Below, piece after piece: positions 50,564 through 61,591 of a stretch of DNA of 64,000 nucleotides (position 1 is the stretch's first letter; each line of letters opens with the position of its first letter). The stretch covers positions 47,289-111,288 of the forward strand of contig NZ_LJJE01000082.1 in the NCBI RefSeq assembly GCF_001854765.1, written 5' to 3'. This DNA is from Vibrio sonorensis. GTDB lineage: Bacteria > Pseudomonadota > Gammaproteobacteria > Enterobacterales > Vibrionaceae. The translations under genes and the position numbers were made by a program. The notes beneath the pieces are model-generated. The model was not told where the DNA came from and searched no databases. It saw nothing but the letters and a program-made list of their open reading frames with translations.

Positions 50564-51076
50564 CACTTGTCGAACAAACGCCACTCTTTCCACCACACTT
50601 CCCCAAGGTACATTTACGATTTCATAACCAAGCTCAGCGTAGGTAGAGACTATCTTCTCATGGATTCTTAACGCTTCTTCAAACGGGTATGGGCGCACAT
50701 CGTCTTGTACATATATGCAAGCCTCAGGTCTGCATACAAACACCTTACTATGGTACCCAGCCGCGCCCTTTAGGATCTCATCTTCGACAGGTAACTCCGC
50801 TAACCTCAAGTAAGCCACAATATCGCCGATAGCCCTATCCATAAAAACAGGGGCACATTGGACGGCCTGATGCTTTTGAGTCGCCATATAATCCATACAC
50901 AAGCGCGCAAAATTTGGTAGGTCATCCCATGGCAATATGCCACCTTCAATTTGGCTTTGCTGTTCAATGAGCAACCGAGAAGCTTCTTCAAAGGTAGACA
51001 TACCCAAATCGGATAGTGCATTGATTAGGGTGGTTTTCCCCGCGCCGGGACCACCAGTAATAATGATAGGTTTCAC
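50543..51076 (-). CDS. AAA-type ATP-binding protein (AAA_28-like)
   Basis: About 177 residues. P-loop ITGGPGAGKTTLINAL near the N terminus, then a kinase-like core (PVFMDRAIGDIVAYLRL) and a basic lid (YPFEEALRIHEKI). It resembles small nucleotide- or NadR-kinase-like P-loop proteins; substrate unknown. GTG 51076 (MKPIIITGG) has GGAG 7 bases upstream; a longer frame to 51124 overlaps the typA terminator and is unlikely. Confidence 0.82.
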   Translation of the reverse strand: MKPIIITGGPGAGKTTLINALSDLGMSTFEEASRLLIEQQSQIEGGILPWDDLPNFARLCMDYMATQKHQAVQCAPVFMDRAIGDIVAYLRLAELPVEDEILKGAAGYHSKVFVCRPEACIYVQDDVRPYPFEEALRIHEKIVSTYAELGYEIVNVPWGSVVERVAFVRQVTGLLPE

Positions 51077-51091
51077 AATAACTCCAAATAC

Positions 51092-51121
51092 AAAAAGGGC
51101 GAGATTAAATCCCGCCCTTTT
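51092..51121 (-). terminator. rho-independent terminator after typA
   Basis: On the minus strand AAAAGGGCG and CGCCCTTTTT pair (51121-51113 and 51100-51092) with one mismatch and a short inner extension, ending in a T-run. It lies 12 bases past the typA stop. Confidence 0.88.
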
Positions 51122-51133
51122 CAATCAATCTAA

Positions 51134-52962
51134 CTACTTGCTTTCGCGTGAAGCTCGCTTACGGTCACTTTCCGTCAGGAACTTTTTGCGAATTCGGATG
51201 CTTTCCGGCGTTACTTCTACTAGTTCATCATCATCAATGAACTCTAGCGCCTGCTCTAGCGTCATAATAATAGGTGGCGTTAGGATTTGAGCATCATCTG
51301 TACCAGATGCACGAACGTTGGTTAGCTGTTTGCCTTTGAGCGGGTTAACCGTTAGGTCATTGTCACGGCTGTGAATACCGATAACCATACCTTCGTAAAC
51401 TTCAACACCGTGGCCGATAAATAGACGACCGCGCTCTTGTAGGTTAAACAGAGCGTTAGTCAGTGCTTTACCCGCACCGTTAGAAATCAATACACCGTTG
51501 ATACGCTGACCGATTTCGCCGCCTTTGTGAGGGCCGTAGTGGTCAAAGGTATGATAAAGAAGACCAGAACCAGAAGTCAGAGTCATAAACTCAGTTTGGA
51601 ATCCGATAAGACCACGAGAAGGCATTTCAAAGTCCATACGAACTCGACCTTTACCATCTGGGGCCATGTCTTTCAGTTCACCTTTACGAAGACCAATGTT
51701 CTCCATAATGCCGCCCTGATGCTCTTCCATCACGTCAATCGTTACCGTTTCAAACGGTTCCATTAGCTGGCCGTTTTCTTCTTTGATAATAACTTCTGGG
51801 CGAGATACCGCTAATTCGAAGCCTTCACGACGCATGTTCTCGATCAGAATAGATAGGTGAAGCTCACCACGGCCTGATACGCGGAATTTATCTGGATCGT
51901 CCGTTTGTTCAACGCGCAGCGCAACGTTGTGAACCAGTTCTTTCTCTAAACGCTCAAGGATATTACGAGACGTAACATACTTACCTTCTTTACCAGCAAA
52001 CGGAGAAGTGTTTACTTGGAAAGTCATAGTAACGGTTGGCTCGTCAACCGACAGCGGAGGTAAAGCCTCTACTGCATTTTGGTCACAAATGGTGTCAGAG
52101 ATTTTTAGCTCACCGAGACCCGTGATTGCAATGATATCACCCGCTGTTGCTTGAGTGGTTTCGTGACGCTCAAGACCAAGATAGCCAAGAACCGTACCCA
52201 CCTTGCCGTTACGCGTTTTTCCGTCAGCGCCGATAACCGTCACTTGCTGGTTTGGTTTAACGGTACCGCGAGTTACGCGGCCAACACCGATAACCCCTAC
52301 GTAAGAGCTGTAGTCAAGCTGCGAGATTTGCATCTGTAGTGGACCATCAAGGTCAACTTCAGGCGCTGCCACTTCTTCTACGATAGTTTGGAAAAGTGGC
52401 TCCATGTCTTCGCCAGTTTCGCCTTCTTCTAGCGAAGCCCAACCGTTTAACGCTGAAGCGTAAACCACTTGGAAATCTAACTGTTCATCTGTCGCACCAA
52501 GGTTGTCGAATAGATCGAATACCTGATCCATTACCCAATCAGGGCGAGCACCCGGACGGTCAATCTTGTTGATAACGACAATAGCTTTAAGCCATGTGCG
52601 AAAGCTTTTTGAGTAACAAAGCGAGTCTGTGGCATTGGACCATCAACCGCATCGACGATTAGAAGTACACAGTCAACCATGGACATGATTCGCTCAACTT
52701 CGCCGCCGAAGTCCGCGTGCCCTGGAGTATCTACGATATTGATACGGTAGTCGTTCCAGTTAATGGCAGTGTTCTTAGCAAGGATGGTAATGCCACGCTC
52801 TTTCTCGATGTCGTTCGAGTCCATGACTCGTTCTTCGACTTCACCACGAGACTGAAGGGTACCAGACTGCTGCAGCAGTTTGTCTACCAATGTGGTTTTA
52901 CCGTGGTCAACGTGCGCGATGATCGCGATGTTTCTCAATTTATCAATCTGTGGTGTTGTCAT
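51134..52962 (-). CDS. typA: ribosome-associated translational GTPase TypA/BipA, with apparent frameshift
   Basis: About 609 residues. G-domain motifs [16 protein letters not shown] (G1), ERGITI (G2) and DTPGHADFG (G3) are in the frame that ends at 52531. NKID (G4) and the remaining domains, through the unique C-terminal domain, continue in the next frame to 51134. One base missing at about 52584 explains the break (GLK followed by P-I-V-V-I-N-K-I-D in family members). Start ATG 52962 ([15 protein letters not shown]). Stress- and cold-related ribosome factor. Confidence 0.94.
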
Positions 52963-53252
52963 GGAAATGAATTCACTCAATATAAGAAGCAAGTCAGGCT
53001 CTATTGCTCAAAACTCGCTTACGTGATTAAAAAAACGGCCATAATGTACCAGATTCTGGCAAAAAACCCAGAAATATGTGATCTCGATAGCCAAGTAATC
53101 TCACTATAAACGCTCTATAAGAGATGAGTAACGGACACAAGACCGATTTATCAAAGCTTGGGCAGGAAAACACAAAAAAACAAATACAGCTGAAGTTCTG
53201 CAGTAAAAGATTGACAAGACCACAAACCTAAGGCGGAATAACCAAGACAATA

Positions 53253-53319
53253 TGTTTCATCTTGGTGCAAACCAAACAAATGCACCAAAATAGTGCTTTG
53301 TGGTGATCATTTTAGTGCA
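53253..53319 (+). promoter_or_regulatory. cluster of NtrC binding sites upstream of glnA
   Basis: Three sites match TGCACC-N5-GGTGCA to different degrees: 53253-53269 (right half GGTGCA perfect), 53281-53297 (TGCACCAAAATAGTGCT, the best match) and 53303-53319 (right half AGTGCA). They sit about 90-150 bases before the sigma-54 start, the enhancer position known from E. coli glnAp2. The gap 52963-53498 holds no gene. Confidence 0.8.
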
Positions 53320-53381
53320 CACTAGCTATCAAAACATCACCAAAAGCAACTAATATGTTGTTTATAAAGGAATTTATTTTT

Positions 53382-53397
53382 TGGCACGGTTCTAGCT
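53382..53397 (+). promoter_or_regulatory. sigma-54 promoter of glnA
   Basis: TGGCACG (53382-53388) and TAGCT (53393-53397) match TGGCACG-N4-TTGCW with one change, and the invariant GG (53383-84) and GC (53395-96) are exactly 10 bases apart. The start point would be about 53408, leaving a ~90-base leader. Confidence 0.85.
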
Positions 53398-53498
53398 ATA
53401 AACATTTCAGCATCGATTAATCAGAATGAAACAGTCTTAATCAATGCTAGATTTAATGACTAGCTATACCGCTTTAATAACACTGGAGGTTATCCAAG

Positions 53499-54908
53499 AT
53501 GTCAGTAGAAAACGTTCTATCGCTGATCCAAGAAAACGAAGTTAAGTTTGTAGACCTGCGTTTTACCGATACAAAAGGTAAAGAGCAGCACATCTCTATC
53601 CCAGCTCACCAAGTTGACGCAGACTTCTTTGAAGAAGGTAAAATGTTCGACGGTTCTTCTGTAGCTGGCTGGAAAGGCATTGACGAATCAGACATGGTAA
53701 TGATGCCGGACGTATCTTCTGCTGTTCTAGACCCATTCACAGAAGAAGCAACGCTAAACGTTCGTTGTGACATCCTTGAGCCTGCAACTCTACAAGGCTA
53801 CGACCGTGACCCACGCTCTATCGCTAAGCGCGCAGAAGACTTCATGCGTTCTACTGGTCTAGCAGACACTGTTCTCATCGGTCCTGAGCCAGAGTTTTTC
53901 CTATTTGACGACGTTAAGTTCGCAACAGATATGTCTGGTTCTTTCTTCAAGATCGACGATGTAGAAGCGGCATGGAACACTGGTTCTGACTACGAGGAAG
54001 GTAACAAAGGTCACCGTCCTGGCGTTAAAGGTGGTTACTTCCCAGTAGCACCCGTTGACTCTTCTCAAGACATCCGTAGTGCAATGTGTCTTGTAATGGA
54101 AGAAATGGGCCTAGTAGTTGAAGCTCACCACCACGAAGTTGCAACGGCTGGTCAGAACGAGATCGCTACTCGTTTTAACACGCTAACAACTAAAGCGGAT
54201 GAGATTCAGATCTACAAGTACGTTGTACACAACGTTGCTCATGCATTCGGTAAAACTGCAACCTTCATGCCTAAGCCTCTAGTAGGTGACAACGGTAGTG
54301 GTATGCACGTTCACCAATCTCTAGTGAAAGACGGTGTTAACCTATTCGCTGGCGACAAGTACGGCGGCCTTTCTGAAATGGCACTGTACTACATCGGTGG
54401 TATCATCAAGCACGCTCGTGCAATCAACGCATTTGCTAACCCATCAACTAACTCTTACAAGCGTCTAGTTCCTGGTTTTGAAGCTCCTGTAATGCTAGCT
54501 TACTCAGCGCGTAACCGTAGTGCTTCTATCCGTATCCCAGTGGTACCAAGTCCTAAAGCACGTCGTATCGAAGTGCGTTTCGGTGACCCAGCGGCGAACC
54601 CATACCTGTGCTTTGCTTCTATGCTTATGGCTGGTCTTGACGGTATCAAAAACAAGATCCACCCAGGCGAAGCAATGGATAAAGACTTGTACGACCTACC
54701 TGCTGAAGAAGCAGCTGAAATCCCAACAGTGGCTTACTCACTAAAAGACGCTCTAGATTCTCTAGATGCTGACCGTGAGTTCCTAACTGCTGGCGGCGTA
54801 TTCTCTGATGATTTCATCGATTCTTACATCGGTCTTAAGTCTGAAGACGTAGAGCGCGTTAACATGACGACTCACCCACTTGAATTCGAACTTTACTACT
54901 CTGTATAA
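53499..54908 (+). CDS. glnA: glutamine synthetase type I
   Basis: 469 residues, dodecameric GSI-beta enzyme that makes glutamine from glutamate, ammonia and [28 protein letters not shown] (metal/substrate site) and NRSASIRIP are present. The Tyr in [14 protein letters not shown] is the adenylylation site of this subtype. TGGAGG precedes the ATG. Controlled by NtrC and sigma-54; followed by a strong terminator that separates it from glnLG. Confidence 0.98.
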   Translation: MSVENVLSLIQENEVKFVDLRFTDTKGKEQHISIPAHQVDADFFEEGKMFDGSSVAGWKGIDESDMVMMPDVSSAVLDPFTEEATLNVRCDILEPATLQGYDRDPRSIAKRAEDFMRSTGLADTVLIGPEPEFFLFDDVKFATDMSGSFFKIDDVEAAWNTGSDYEEGNKGHRPGVKGGYFPVAPVDSSQDIRSAMCLVMEEMGLVVEAHHHEVATAGQNEIATRFNTLTTKADEIQIYKYVVHNVAHAFGKTATFMPKPLVGDNGSGMHVHQSLVKDGVNLFAGDKYGGLSEMALYYIGGIIKHARAINAFANPSTNSYKRLVPGFEAPVMLAYSARNRSASIRIPVVPSPKARRIEVRFGDPAANPYLCFASMLMAGLDGIKNKIHPGEAMDKDLYDLPAEEAAEIPTVAYSLKDALDSLDADREFLTAGGVFSDDFIDSYIGLKSEDVERVNMTTHPLEFELYYSV

Positions 54909-54928
54909 GATTGAATTGAGAAAGTTTG

Positions 54929-54956
54929 AAAAGCCCGCTATTGCGGGCTTTTTTTT
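54929..54956 (+). terminator. rho-independent terminator after glnA
   Basis: AAAAGCCCGC (54929-54938) pairs with GCGGGC plus T-run (54943-54956) around TATT. Strong terminator that uncouples glnA from glnLG. The rest of the 303-base gap to glnL holds the two sites listed next. Confidence 0.94.
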
Positions 54957-55109
54957 GCAATTAATCTCATAATAATCAGATAGATGAGCCAACACTTAAA
55001 CTTAGAAAACCCTCGATTCTCGGCAAGTAAATTGCATGAGTACTTGGCTGTGATGCTTCGAAGAATCTCGACTTCGATTTCGTGATTGAAATAGCCAATT
55101 TCACTCTCT

Positions 55110-55145
55110 TTAACGCAATTGTTCTTTCGATTTAGGTTGCGTTAA
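55110..55145. promoter_or_regulatory. perfect 9-bp inverted repeat upstream of glnL
   Basis: TTAACGCAA (55110-55118) and TTGCGTTAA (55137-55145) are exact inverted copies 18 bases apart, about 20 bases before the NtrC site. It may be a regulator's operator or overlap the glnL promoter; no known consensus fits well. Confidence 0.4.
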
Positions 55146-55163
55146 GTCATACTGAAACGTGAA

Positions 55164-55180
55164 TGCACCAAAATAGTGCA
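55164..55180 (+). promoter_or_regulatory. NtrC operator of glnLG
   Basis: TGCACCAAAATAGTGCA matches the NtrC consensus at 11 of the 12 half-site bases, closer than any of the three glnA sites. It lies just before the glnL start, the place where NtrC represses its own operon in enterobacteria. Confidence 0.85.
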
Positions 55181-55211
55181 CTCCATATTAGACTCAAGGA
55201 AGACAACTAGC

Positions 55212-56270
55212 GTGAGTGACGAACTAAATAGCATCATCTTAAATCATCAAGTAACCACGTTACTGATCATGAATGAATCTCTGCAGGTGAAATACGCAAA
55301 CCCAGCAGCGGAACAACTATTTGGACAAAGCGCTAAACGCATCGTCGACCAGCCTCTTTCTCATCTTATTCAACACGCTTCAATGGATTTGGCGTTGTTA
55401 TCCCAACCACTACAAAGCGGCCAGAGTATTACCGACAGCGATGTCACCTTTGTAGTAGACGGAAAACCACTGATGTTAGAAGTAACGGTTAGCCCTATTT
55501 CTTGGAAAAGAGAACTGATGCTCTTAGTCGAGATGAGAAAGATTGGCCAGCAGCGCCGTTTGTCACAAGAGCTCAATCAACACGCTCAGCAACAAGCCGC
55601 CAAACTGTTAGTTCGAGGTCTAGCTCACGAGATAAAGAATCCGCTTGGCGGTTTAAGAGGGGCCGCTCAATTGCTAGAGCGCATGTTGCCTGACGCCAGT
55701 TTAAAAGAGTACACCCAAATCATCATTGAACAAGCGGATCGACTGCGCTCACTCGTAGACCGACTGCTTGGCCCTCAAAAGCCCGGAGAGAAAAGGGCAG
55801 AAAACCTGCACCTAATATTGGAGAAAGTGCGCCAACTCGTCGAACTAGAGTGTGGTCACTCTATCGATATCGAACGCGACTACGACCCGAGTTTGCCCGA
55901 GTTCTTAATGGATTCAGACCAAATAGAGCAAGCTTTACTCAATATCATCAGCAATGCAGGACAGATCCTTCAATCACAAGAAAACGGAAAAATAACAGTA
56001 CGCACCAGAACGGTGCACCAAACAAATATACACGGGCAACGCTGTAAATTGGCGGCTCGCATCGAAGTCGTAGACAACGGACCGGGCATCCCATCTGAAC
56101 TGCAGGACACTCTGTTTTACCCCATGGTCAGCGGCAGAGAAGGTGGAACAGGTCTCGGCTTATCAATCGCCCAAAACCTCATCGATCAACACCGAGGTAA
56201 AATCGATGTCGATAGCTGGCCGGGGAAAACAACATTCACAATATACCTCCCCATCGACACTGGATTATAA
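55212..56270 (+). CDS. glnL: nitrogen sensor kinase NtrB
   Basis: About 352 residues, cytosolic. PAS domain (LLIMNESLQVKYANPAAEQL), H-box GLAHEIKNPLGGLRGAAQLL, N-box (ALLNIISNAGQIL) and G-boxes DNGPGIP and GTGLGLSI. It phosphorylates or dephosphorylates NtrC in response to PII. I choose GTG 55212 (MSDELNSIILN, AAGGA upstream) because the earlier GTG at 55176 lies inside the NtrC operator. glnG follows at 24 bases. Confidence 0.95.
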   Translation: MSDELNSIILNHQVTTLLIMNESLQVKYANPAAEQLFGQSAKRIVDQPLSHLIQHASMDLALLSQPLQSGQSITDSDVTFVVDGKPLMLEVTVSPISWKRELMLLVEMRKIGQQRRLSQELNQHAQQQAAKLLVRGLAHEIKNPLGGLRGAAQLLERMLPDASLKEYTQIIIEQADRLRSLVDRLLGPQKPGEKRAENLHLILEKVRQLVELECGHSIDIERDYDPSLPEFLMDSDQIEQALLNIISNAGQILQSQENGKITVRTRTVHQTNIHGQRCKLAARIEVVDNGPGIPSELQDTLFYPMVSGREGGTGLGLSIAQNLIDQHRGKIDVDSWPGKTTFTIYLPIDTGL

Positions 56271-56294
56271 GCAATGCTGAAAGGAATTTAGGTT

Positions 56295-57698
56295 ATGAGT
56301 AAAGGATATGTTTGGGTGGTCGACGACGATAGCTCAATACGCTGGGTAATTGAAAAAACGCTATCCGCAGCCAATATAAAATGTGAAACCTTTGCCGATG
56401 CAGAGAGCGTTTTACTCGCATTGGAAAGAGAATCTCCTGACGTACTCGTCTCTGATATTCGCATGCCGGGAATGGACGGCATCGAACTACTAAGCCAAGT
56501 GCACACTCGAAGTCCTGATCTCCCCGTTATCATAATGACGGCCCACTCCGATCTAGATGCCGCCGTCAACGCATACCAGCAAGGTGCTTTTGAATATTTG
56601 CCCAAACCCTTTGACGTCGATGAAACCTTAACCTTAGTCGAACGGGCGATTACTCATAGTCAAGAGCAAAAGAAAGCACAAGCAGCCGATCAAGCGGATA
56701 CCTCTACCGCACCAGAAATCATTGGTGAAGCGCCTTCAATGCAAGAAGTCTTTAGAGCAATAGGCCGATTATCTCGTTCTTCTATATCAGTATTAATCAA
56801 CGGCGAATCTGGAACGGGTAAAGAGTTAGTCGCTCATGCGCTACACCGACACAGCCCCAGAGCGAGAAAGCCATTTATCGCCTTAAATATGGCTGCTATC
56901 CCTAAAGATCTCATTGAGTCAGAACTGTTTGGCCATGAAAAGGGCGCATTTACTGGCGCAAACAGTGTTCGCCAAGGCCGTTTTGAGCAAGCCAATGGCG
57001 GCACACTCTTTCTCGATGAAATTGGTGATATGCCATTGGACATTCAAACCCGCTTGTTAAGAGTGCTCGCAGATGGCCAGTTTTATCGCGTTGGTGGACA
57101 CTCACCTATTCAAGTGGATGTAAGAATCGTTGCCGCCACCCACCAAAACTTAGAAAAGCTGGTCCATTCGGGAGATTTTCGTGAAGATTTGTTCCACCGT
57201 CTCAACGTAATTCGCATACAGATCCCACCTCTAAGGGAACGTCGACAAGACATAGAAAAACTGACTTTGCACTTTTTGTCATTGGCAGCCGAAGAGCTCG
57301 CGGTGGACGTCAAAACACTTCATCCTTCAACAACCGAGTTGTTATCGAAGCTAGAGTGGCCTGGCAACGTTCGACAACTAGAGAACATATGTCGATGGTT
57401 AACAGTCATGGCAAGTGGTAGTGAAGTCCTACCAAACGACTTGCCACCAGAACTATTAGAAGTGAAATCGGACTATTCCAATAAAGAAGGGGCAAACTGG
57501 CAGCAACAACTTGCGGGTTGGGCGAAAGCCTCCTTGGCTAACGGAGACTCTGATCTTCTAACCTATGCTCTGCCCGAATTCGAACGCATCCTGCTTGAAG
57601 TCGCCTTAGAGCACACTAATGGTCACAAGCAAGAAGCAGCAAAAGTTCTCGGTTGGGGTAGAAATACATTAACCCGTAAACTCAAAGAGTTATACTGA
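56295..57698 (+). CDS. glnG: nitrogen response regulator NtrC
   Basis: 467 residues. Receiver with phospho-Asp in [16 protein letters not shown]+ domain with Walker [15 protein letters not shown] and the sigma-54-contacting loop HEKGAFTGA, and a Fis-type HTH at the C terminus ([20 protein letters not shown]). Activates glnA from the NtrC sites upstream. Ends at a terminator. Confidence 0.97.
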   Translation: MSKGYVWVVDDDSSIRWVIEKTLSAANIKCETFADAESVLLALERESPDVLVSDIRMPGMDGIELLSQVHTRSPDLPVIIMTAHSDLDAAVNAYQQGAFEYLPKPFDVDETLTLVERAITHSQEQKKAQAADQADTSTAPEIIGEAPSMQEVFRAIGRLSRSSISVLINGESGTGKELVAHALHRHSPRARKPFIALNMAAIPKDLIESELFGHEKGAFTGANSVRQGRFEQANGGTLFLDEIGDMPLDIQTRLLRVLADGQFYRVGGHSPIQVDVRIVAATHQNLEKLVHSGDFREDLFHRLNVIRIQIPPLRERRQDIEKLTLHFLSLAAEELAVDVKTLHPSTTELLSKLEWPGNVRQLENICRWLTVMASGSEVLPNDLPPELLEVKSDYSNKEGANWQQQLAGWAKASLANGDSDLLTYALPEFERILLEVALEHTNGHKQEAAKVLGWGRNTLTRKLKELY

Positions 57699-57733
57699 TC
57701 CACTCTGAATATCAATTTGAATTTTCTATCAAT

Positions 57734-57769
57734 AGCGACTATCTATAGGTGTGAGGGAGTCGCTTTTTT
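57734..57769 (+). terminator. terminator after glnG
   Basis: AGCGACT (57734-57740) pairs with AGTCGCT (57758-57764) with a 17-base loop, followed by TTTTTT to 57769. Ends the glnLG transcript before the c-di-GMP gene. Confidence 0.75.
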
Positions 57770-57832
57770 CATTTCCAAATTCAAAAAGCGTCTAACAAAA
57801 AAATCAACACGGACGTTTGCAGAATTATAAAT

Positions 57833-60372
57833 ATGATGCCATCAACCCAAATTACTCTTAGAACCGCTGTGGTTCTCCCCTTTGTGATGATATTTCTGAT
57901 CACAATTGGCGTTATTGTCGCGGTGCAGAAAAGCAATTATGAAGACATGGTTCATGACATTAGCAGTAAACAGCTCTCAGCATTAACATCCAACGTCACT
58001 TTAGAACTGCACCAATTCCTCGACCAGCCATTTAATGCCAGTCTTGCAATGAGTCACGGTATCAGTTTCAACCGTTTATACGAAGAAGGTGATACAACAA
58101 AGATAGAAAACTACTTACTCACCAACTTCAAAGATCTTTACCGCAGCATTCCCCACTTAGACGTGATTGGCTTTGGGGGTGAAGGAGCGGAGTATATTGG
58201 TTTTAGAAAAGAAGCCAACCAAGACTACACCTTGATGATTCAGGATGATCGCACTAATAAAACCTTGGTTATTTATCGCGGCAGTGAAATCAGTGAGGAT
58301 ATACGCTCAGTCTTTACCGGCTATGACCCAAGAATTCGCCCTTGGTATGCTCCCGTGGCTCAGAGCCTCAGTCCGTTGTGGTCTAAAATTTACACCAATG
58401 CCGACGAAAGACAAGAAATCACCTTGTCGGCCTTGACGCCCGTGTTTTATCAGCAAGATTTTATGGGCGTCGTAGTAACGGACGTCAAGATTGATACCTT
58501 CAATGCGTTTTTAAGAGAGAAGCAAACCGATACCAATGCCGCAATTTATGTCTACGACCAAGACCAACGTTTAGTCGCCCATTCCGCAGGCGGTAGTGTC
58601 GTCTCTTGGGGGACAACCTTGAGTCCAAAAGGAGAGCGGCTACTAACAACCGAGAGCGCGAATCCGGTAATTCAGGCAAGTGCGCAATACGCGGGCTTAA
58701 ATGAATTGCACCTCAAAGAATCAACCAGTCGCTTCGACCTTGACGTCAATGGAGAACGGTACTTCAACCATATAACACCTTATACCGATGAGTATGGACT
58801 CAAGTGGTATATTGGCGTTTCAATCTCTGAAACAGATTTATTGGGCAAACTACCCGAAAGCCAACGAAACAGTTGGATTATAGGATTGTTCGCCAGCCTA
58901 ATTGGGATTGCCATTGGGCTAGTAGCATTCAACCGCGTTGTAGCCCCAATAACTTCTACCGTCACCGCAGCCAGACACCTTGCAAAAGGGGATTGGGATA
59001 GCCATATGCCCAAACCAGGACACATTTACGAAACCACTATGTTGGTTTATGCCTTTACAGAAATGGCAAACAACTTAAAAGCGTCTTTCAGGGCTTTGCG
59101 CTCCCAGTTGCTCTATGATTCTTTAACTAAGCTATACAGCCGTGAGGGCCTGATCGACACCTGCGATCGCCTTACAGAACTCAACGGTTGCCTGATGTTA
59201 GTGGGGATCAACAAGTTTAGGGATATCAATGATAGCCTTGGTCATTACAAAGGAGATCAGTTGCTCGCAATCATAGCGGAAAGACTTAAATCACTATTTG
59301 ACGAAGACTGCTATATTGCCCGAATTGGTGGTGACGAGTTTGCGATTTATCTGACCAAGAACCACGACGAAGAGTATGTCACGCTCAGTGCAAATCGAAT
59401 TGTACAAATGTTTGCCGCCCCCTTCGTTATGGAGAAAGAAAGCGTGGTTGTCAGTGTGTCAGTCGGCATTGTTCGCGACCATCCCGCAAGTAATATGACC
59501 CTTTGGCTACGCAACGGCAGCATTGCCCTCAGCAACGCGAAGCTAGACATCACTGGTATTAGCTACTACAAACCCGAAATGGCCGATATTTCTCGTAAGC
59601 GCACACTGATGCAAGCCAAAATCAAAGACGCCATTGAGAATCAAGAATTTGTACCATTCTATCAGCCAATAGTGGACTTAAACTCGGGTAAAGTCGTTGG
59701 TGCAGAGGCGCTTGCACGTTGGTTGTCTCCTAGCTCTGGTATGATATCGCCATTGGATTTTATTCCAATCGCGGAAGAGAGTGGACTGATTAGCCCAATA
59801 GGTGAACAAATTCTCTTCCAAGCCTGCTCCGATACGATGAGAGGCATTCGGGACGGCAAGTGGGGCCCAGAGTTTCACTTACACGTAAACCTATCGGTAA
59901 ACCAACTCTCTCAACCAGATTTCATTAAAGAGTTGCAAAATACATTAGATAGAACAGGCTTAATGCCGATAACCTGACTCTGGAAATCACTGAATCGAGA
60001 ATTGTCGATAACGACCCGGTGACCTTGCAAAACATGCAAACTATACGCGATTTCGGGGTTCATATCGCTATTGATGATTTTGGAACAGGCTACAGTTCGT
60101 TGGCTTACTTACACAAGTTGCCTTTCGATTGCTTGAAGATAGATAGAACCTTTGTCGATAAACTCGACAAAGAGAGCTTAGATACTTCTATTGTTGCCGC
60201 AATCATCAACATGACGAAAAGCATGAAAGTTGAGCTTGTTGCTGAAGGGGTAGAAACACAAGAACAAGCGCAAATGCTTTCCGACCTATGCTGCCCATTA
60301 GGACAAGGTTACTTATTTAGTCGCCCAGTTGCCTTTGAAGACTGGCCAACAGATTTAGTTAACATGAAGTAG
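57833..60372 (+). CDS. dCache-HAMP-GGDEF-EAL c-di-GMP protein, with apparent frameshift
   Basis: Membrane-bound c-di-GMP enzyme of about 846 residues: transmembrane segment (about 12-32), periplasmic dCache sensor, second membrane segment (near 345), HAMP, GGDEF ([11 protein letters not shown] near 496) and EAL (GAEALARW near 622, [31 protein letters not shown]). Both active-site signatures are intact, so it could make and degrade c-di-GMP. The first frame ends at 59977 after GLMPIT; the EAL end continues in another frame. One added G at about 59968 gives [20 protein letters not shown]. Without it the EAL domain is cut in two. Confidence 0.9.
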
Positions 60373-60470
60373 AAATCGGCCAAAATCGCTGTTTTTGTAC
60401 TCAAACCGTACTGACACCTTGGCCTTGGCTTTTTATACTTAAGCGCAAATCAGAACACGGACTCCTTATA

Positions 60471-61475
60471 ATGATAACTAAGAATCTTCCACTTACCGAC
60501 TTGCACCGCCACCTCGACGGAAACATCCGTACGCAAACCATTTTAGATCTAGGCCAAAAGTTTGGCGTTTCGCTACCCGCATACGATATTGAGTCTCTTA
60601 CGCCACACGTCCAAATTGTAGAAGCCGAACCCTCGTTGGTCGCCTTTTTATCCAAATTAGACTGGGGAGTAGCAGTTCTGGGTGACCTAGACGCATGTCG
60701 ACGCGTCGCCTATGAAAATGTTGAAGATGCCCTTAACGCTCAAATAGACTACGCCGAACTGCGTTTTTCCCCCTATTATATGGCCATGAAACACAACCTA
60801 CCGATTGAAGGTGTTGTCGAAGCTGTTGTCGATGGCGTTGCGGCAGGTACACGAGACTTTGGTATCAAAGCCAACCTAATTGGTATTATGAGCCGTACCT
60901 TCGGCACCGATGCGTGCCAGCAAGAACTCGATGCAATTTTAACTCAAAAAGATAAAATCGTTGCCGTTGACCTAGCTGGTGATGAACTTGGCCAACCGGG
61001 AGATCGCTTTGTCACCCACTTCAAACAGGTGAAGGACGCTGGATTAAACGTCACTATCCACGCAGGAGAAGCCGCGGGCGCAGAAAGCATGTGGCAAGCA
61101 ATTCGAGAACTTGGGGCGACGCGTATTGGCCATGGTGTTAAGGCCATTCACGACCCTAAGCTGATGGATTACCTTGCAGAGAACAAAATTGGTATAGAGT
61201 CATGTCTGACCTCTAACTTCCAAACCAGTACCGTTGACTCACTGGCAAACCACCCACTCAAGCTGTTTCTCGAACACGGAGTTCTGGCATGTTTAAACAC
61301 TGACGATCCGGCAGTAGAAGGCATTGAGCTGCCATATGAATACGAAGTTGCTGCACCTCAAGCAGGTCTGTCCCAAGAACAGATTCGCCAAGCGCAAATT
61401 AACGGTCTAGAGCTTGCCTATATTTCACAAGTAGAAAAGCAAGATCTAATGGATAAAGCAGCCAGCCGTTCGTAG
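60471..61475 (+). CDS. add: adenosine deaminase
   Basis: 334 residues. Zinc enzyme that converts adenosine to inosine. Metal ligands [16 protein letters not shown], and the Asp in LNTDDPAV, plus [10 protein letters not shown], are present. No purine riboswitch precedes it, unlike the adenine-controlled add of some vibrios. Ends at a strong terminator. Confidence 0.96.
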   Translation: MITKNLPLTDLHRHLDGNIRTQTILDLGQKFGVSLPAYDIESLTPHVQIVEAEPSLVAFLSKLDWGVAVLGDLDACRRVAYENVEDALNAQIDYAELRFSPYYMAMKHNLPIEGVVEAVVDGVAAGTRDFGIKANLIGIMSRTFGTDACQQELDAILTQKDKIVAVDLAGDELGQPGDRFVTHFKQVKDAGLNVTIHAGEAAGAESMWQAIRELGATRIGHGVKAIHDPKLMDYLAENKIGIESCLTSNFQTSTVDSLANHPLKLFLEHGVLACLNTDDPAVEGIELPYEYEVAAPQAGLSQEQIRQAQINGLELAYISQVEKQDLMDKAASRS

Positions 61476-61492
61476 TTATTATTCTTGTTAAG

Positions 61493-61520
61493 AAAACCGA
61501 TGCGAGCATCGGTTTTTTTT
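61493..61520 (+). terminator. rho-independent terminator after add
   Basis: AAAACCGATGC (61493-61503) pairs with GCATCGGTTTT... (61506 on), a GC-containing stem followed by a run of T to 61520. Confidence 0.92.
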
Positions 61521-61591
61521 CATCCTAAGCTCCCAAAAAACAGCATCTGCACCTAATCTTAATAATAAGTCAGAGTCCATAGGAGCAGACC

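Noticed and set aside
16400..52600. Programmed ribosomal frameshifting as an explanation of the broken genes
   Set aside because: None of the break sites shows a slippery heptamer or a downstream pseudoknot-like stem, and the affected genes are not known to frameshift.
60373..60470. Adenine riboswitch upstream of add
   Set aside because: The conserved GTTTCTACC core and the P2/P3 stems are absent; the add leader has no purine aptamer here.
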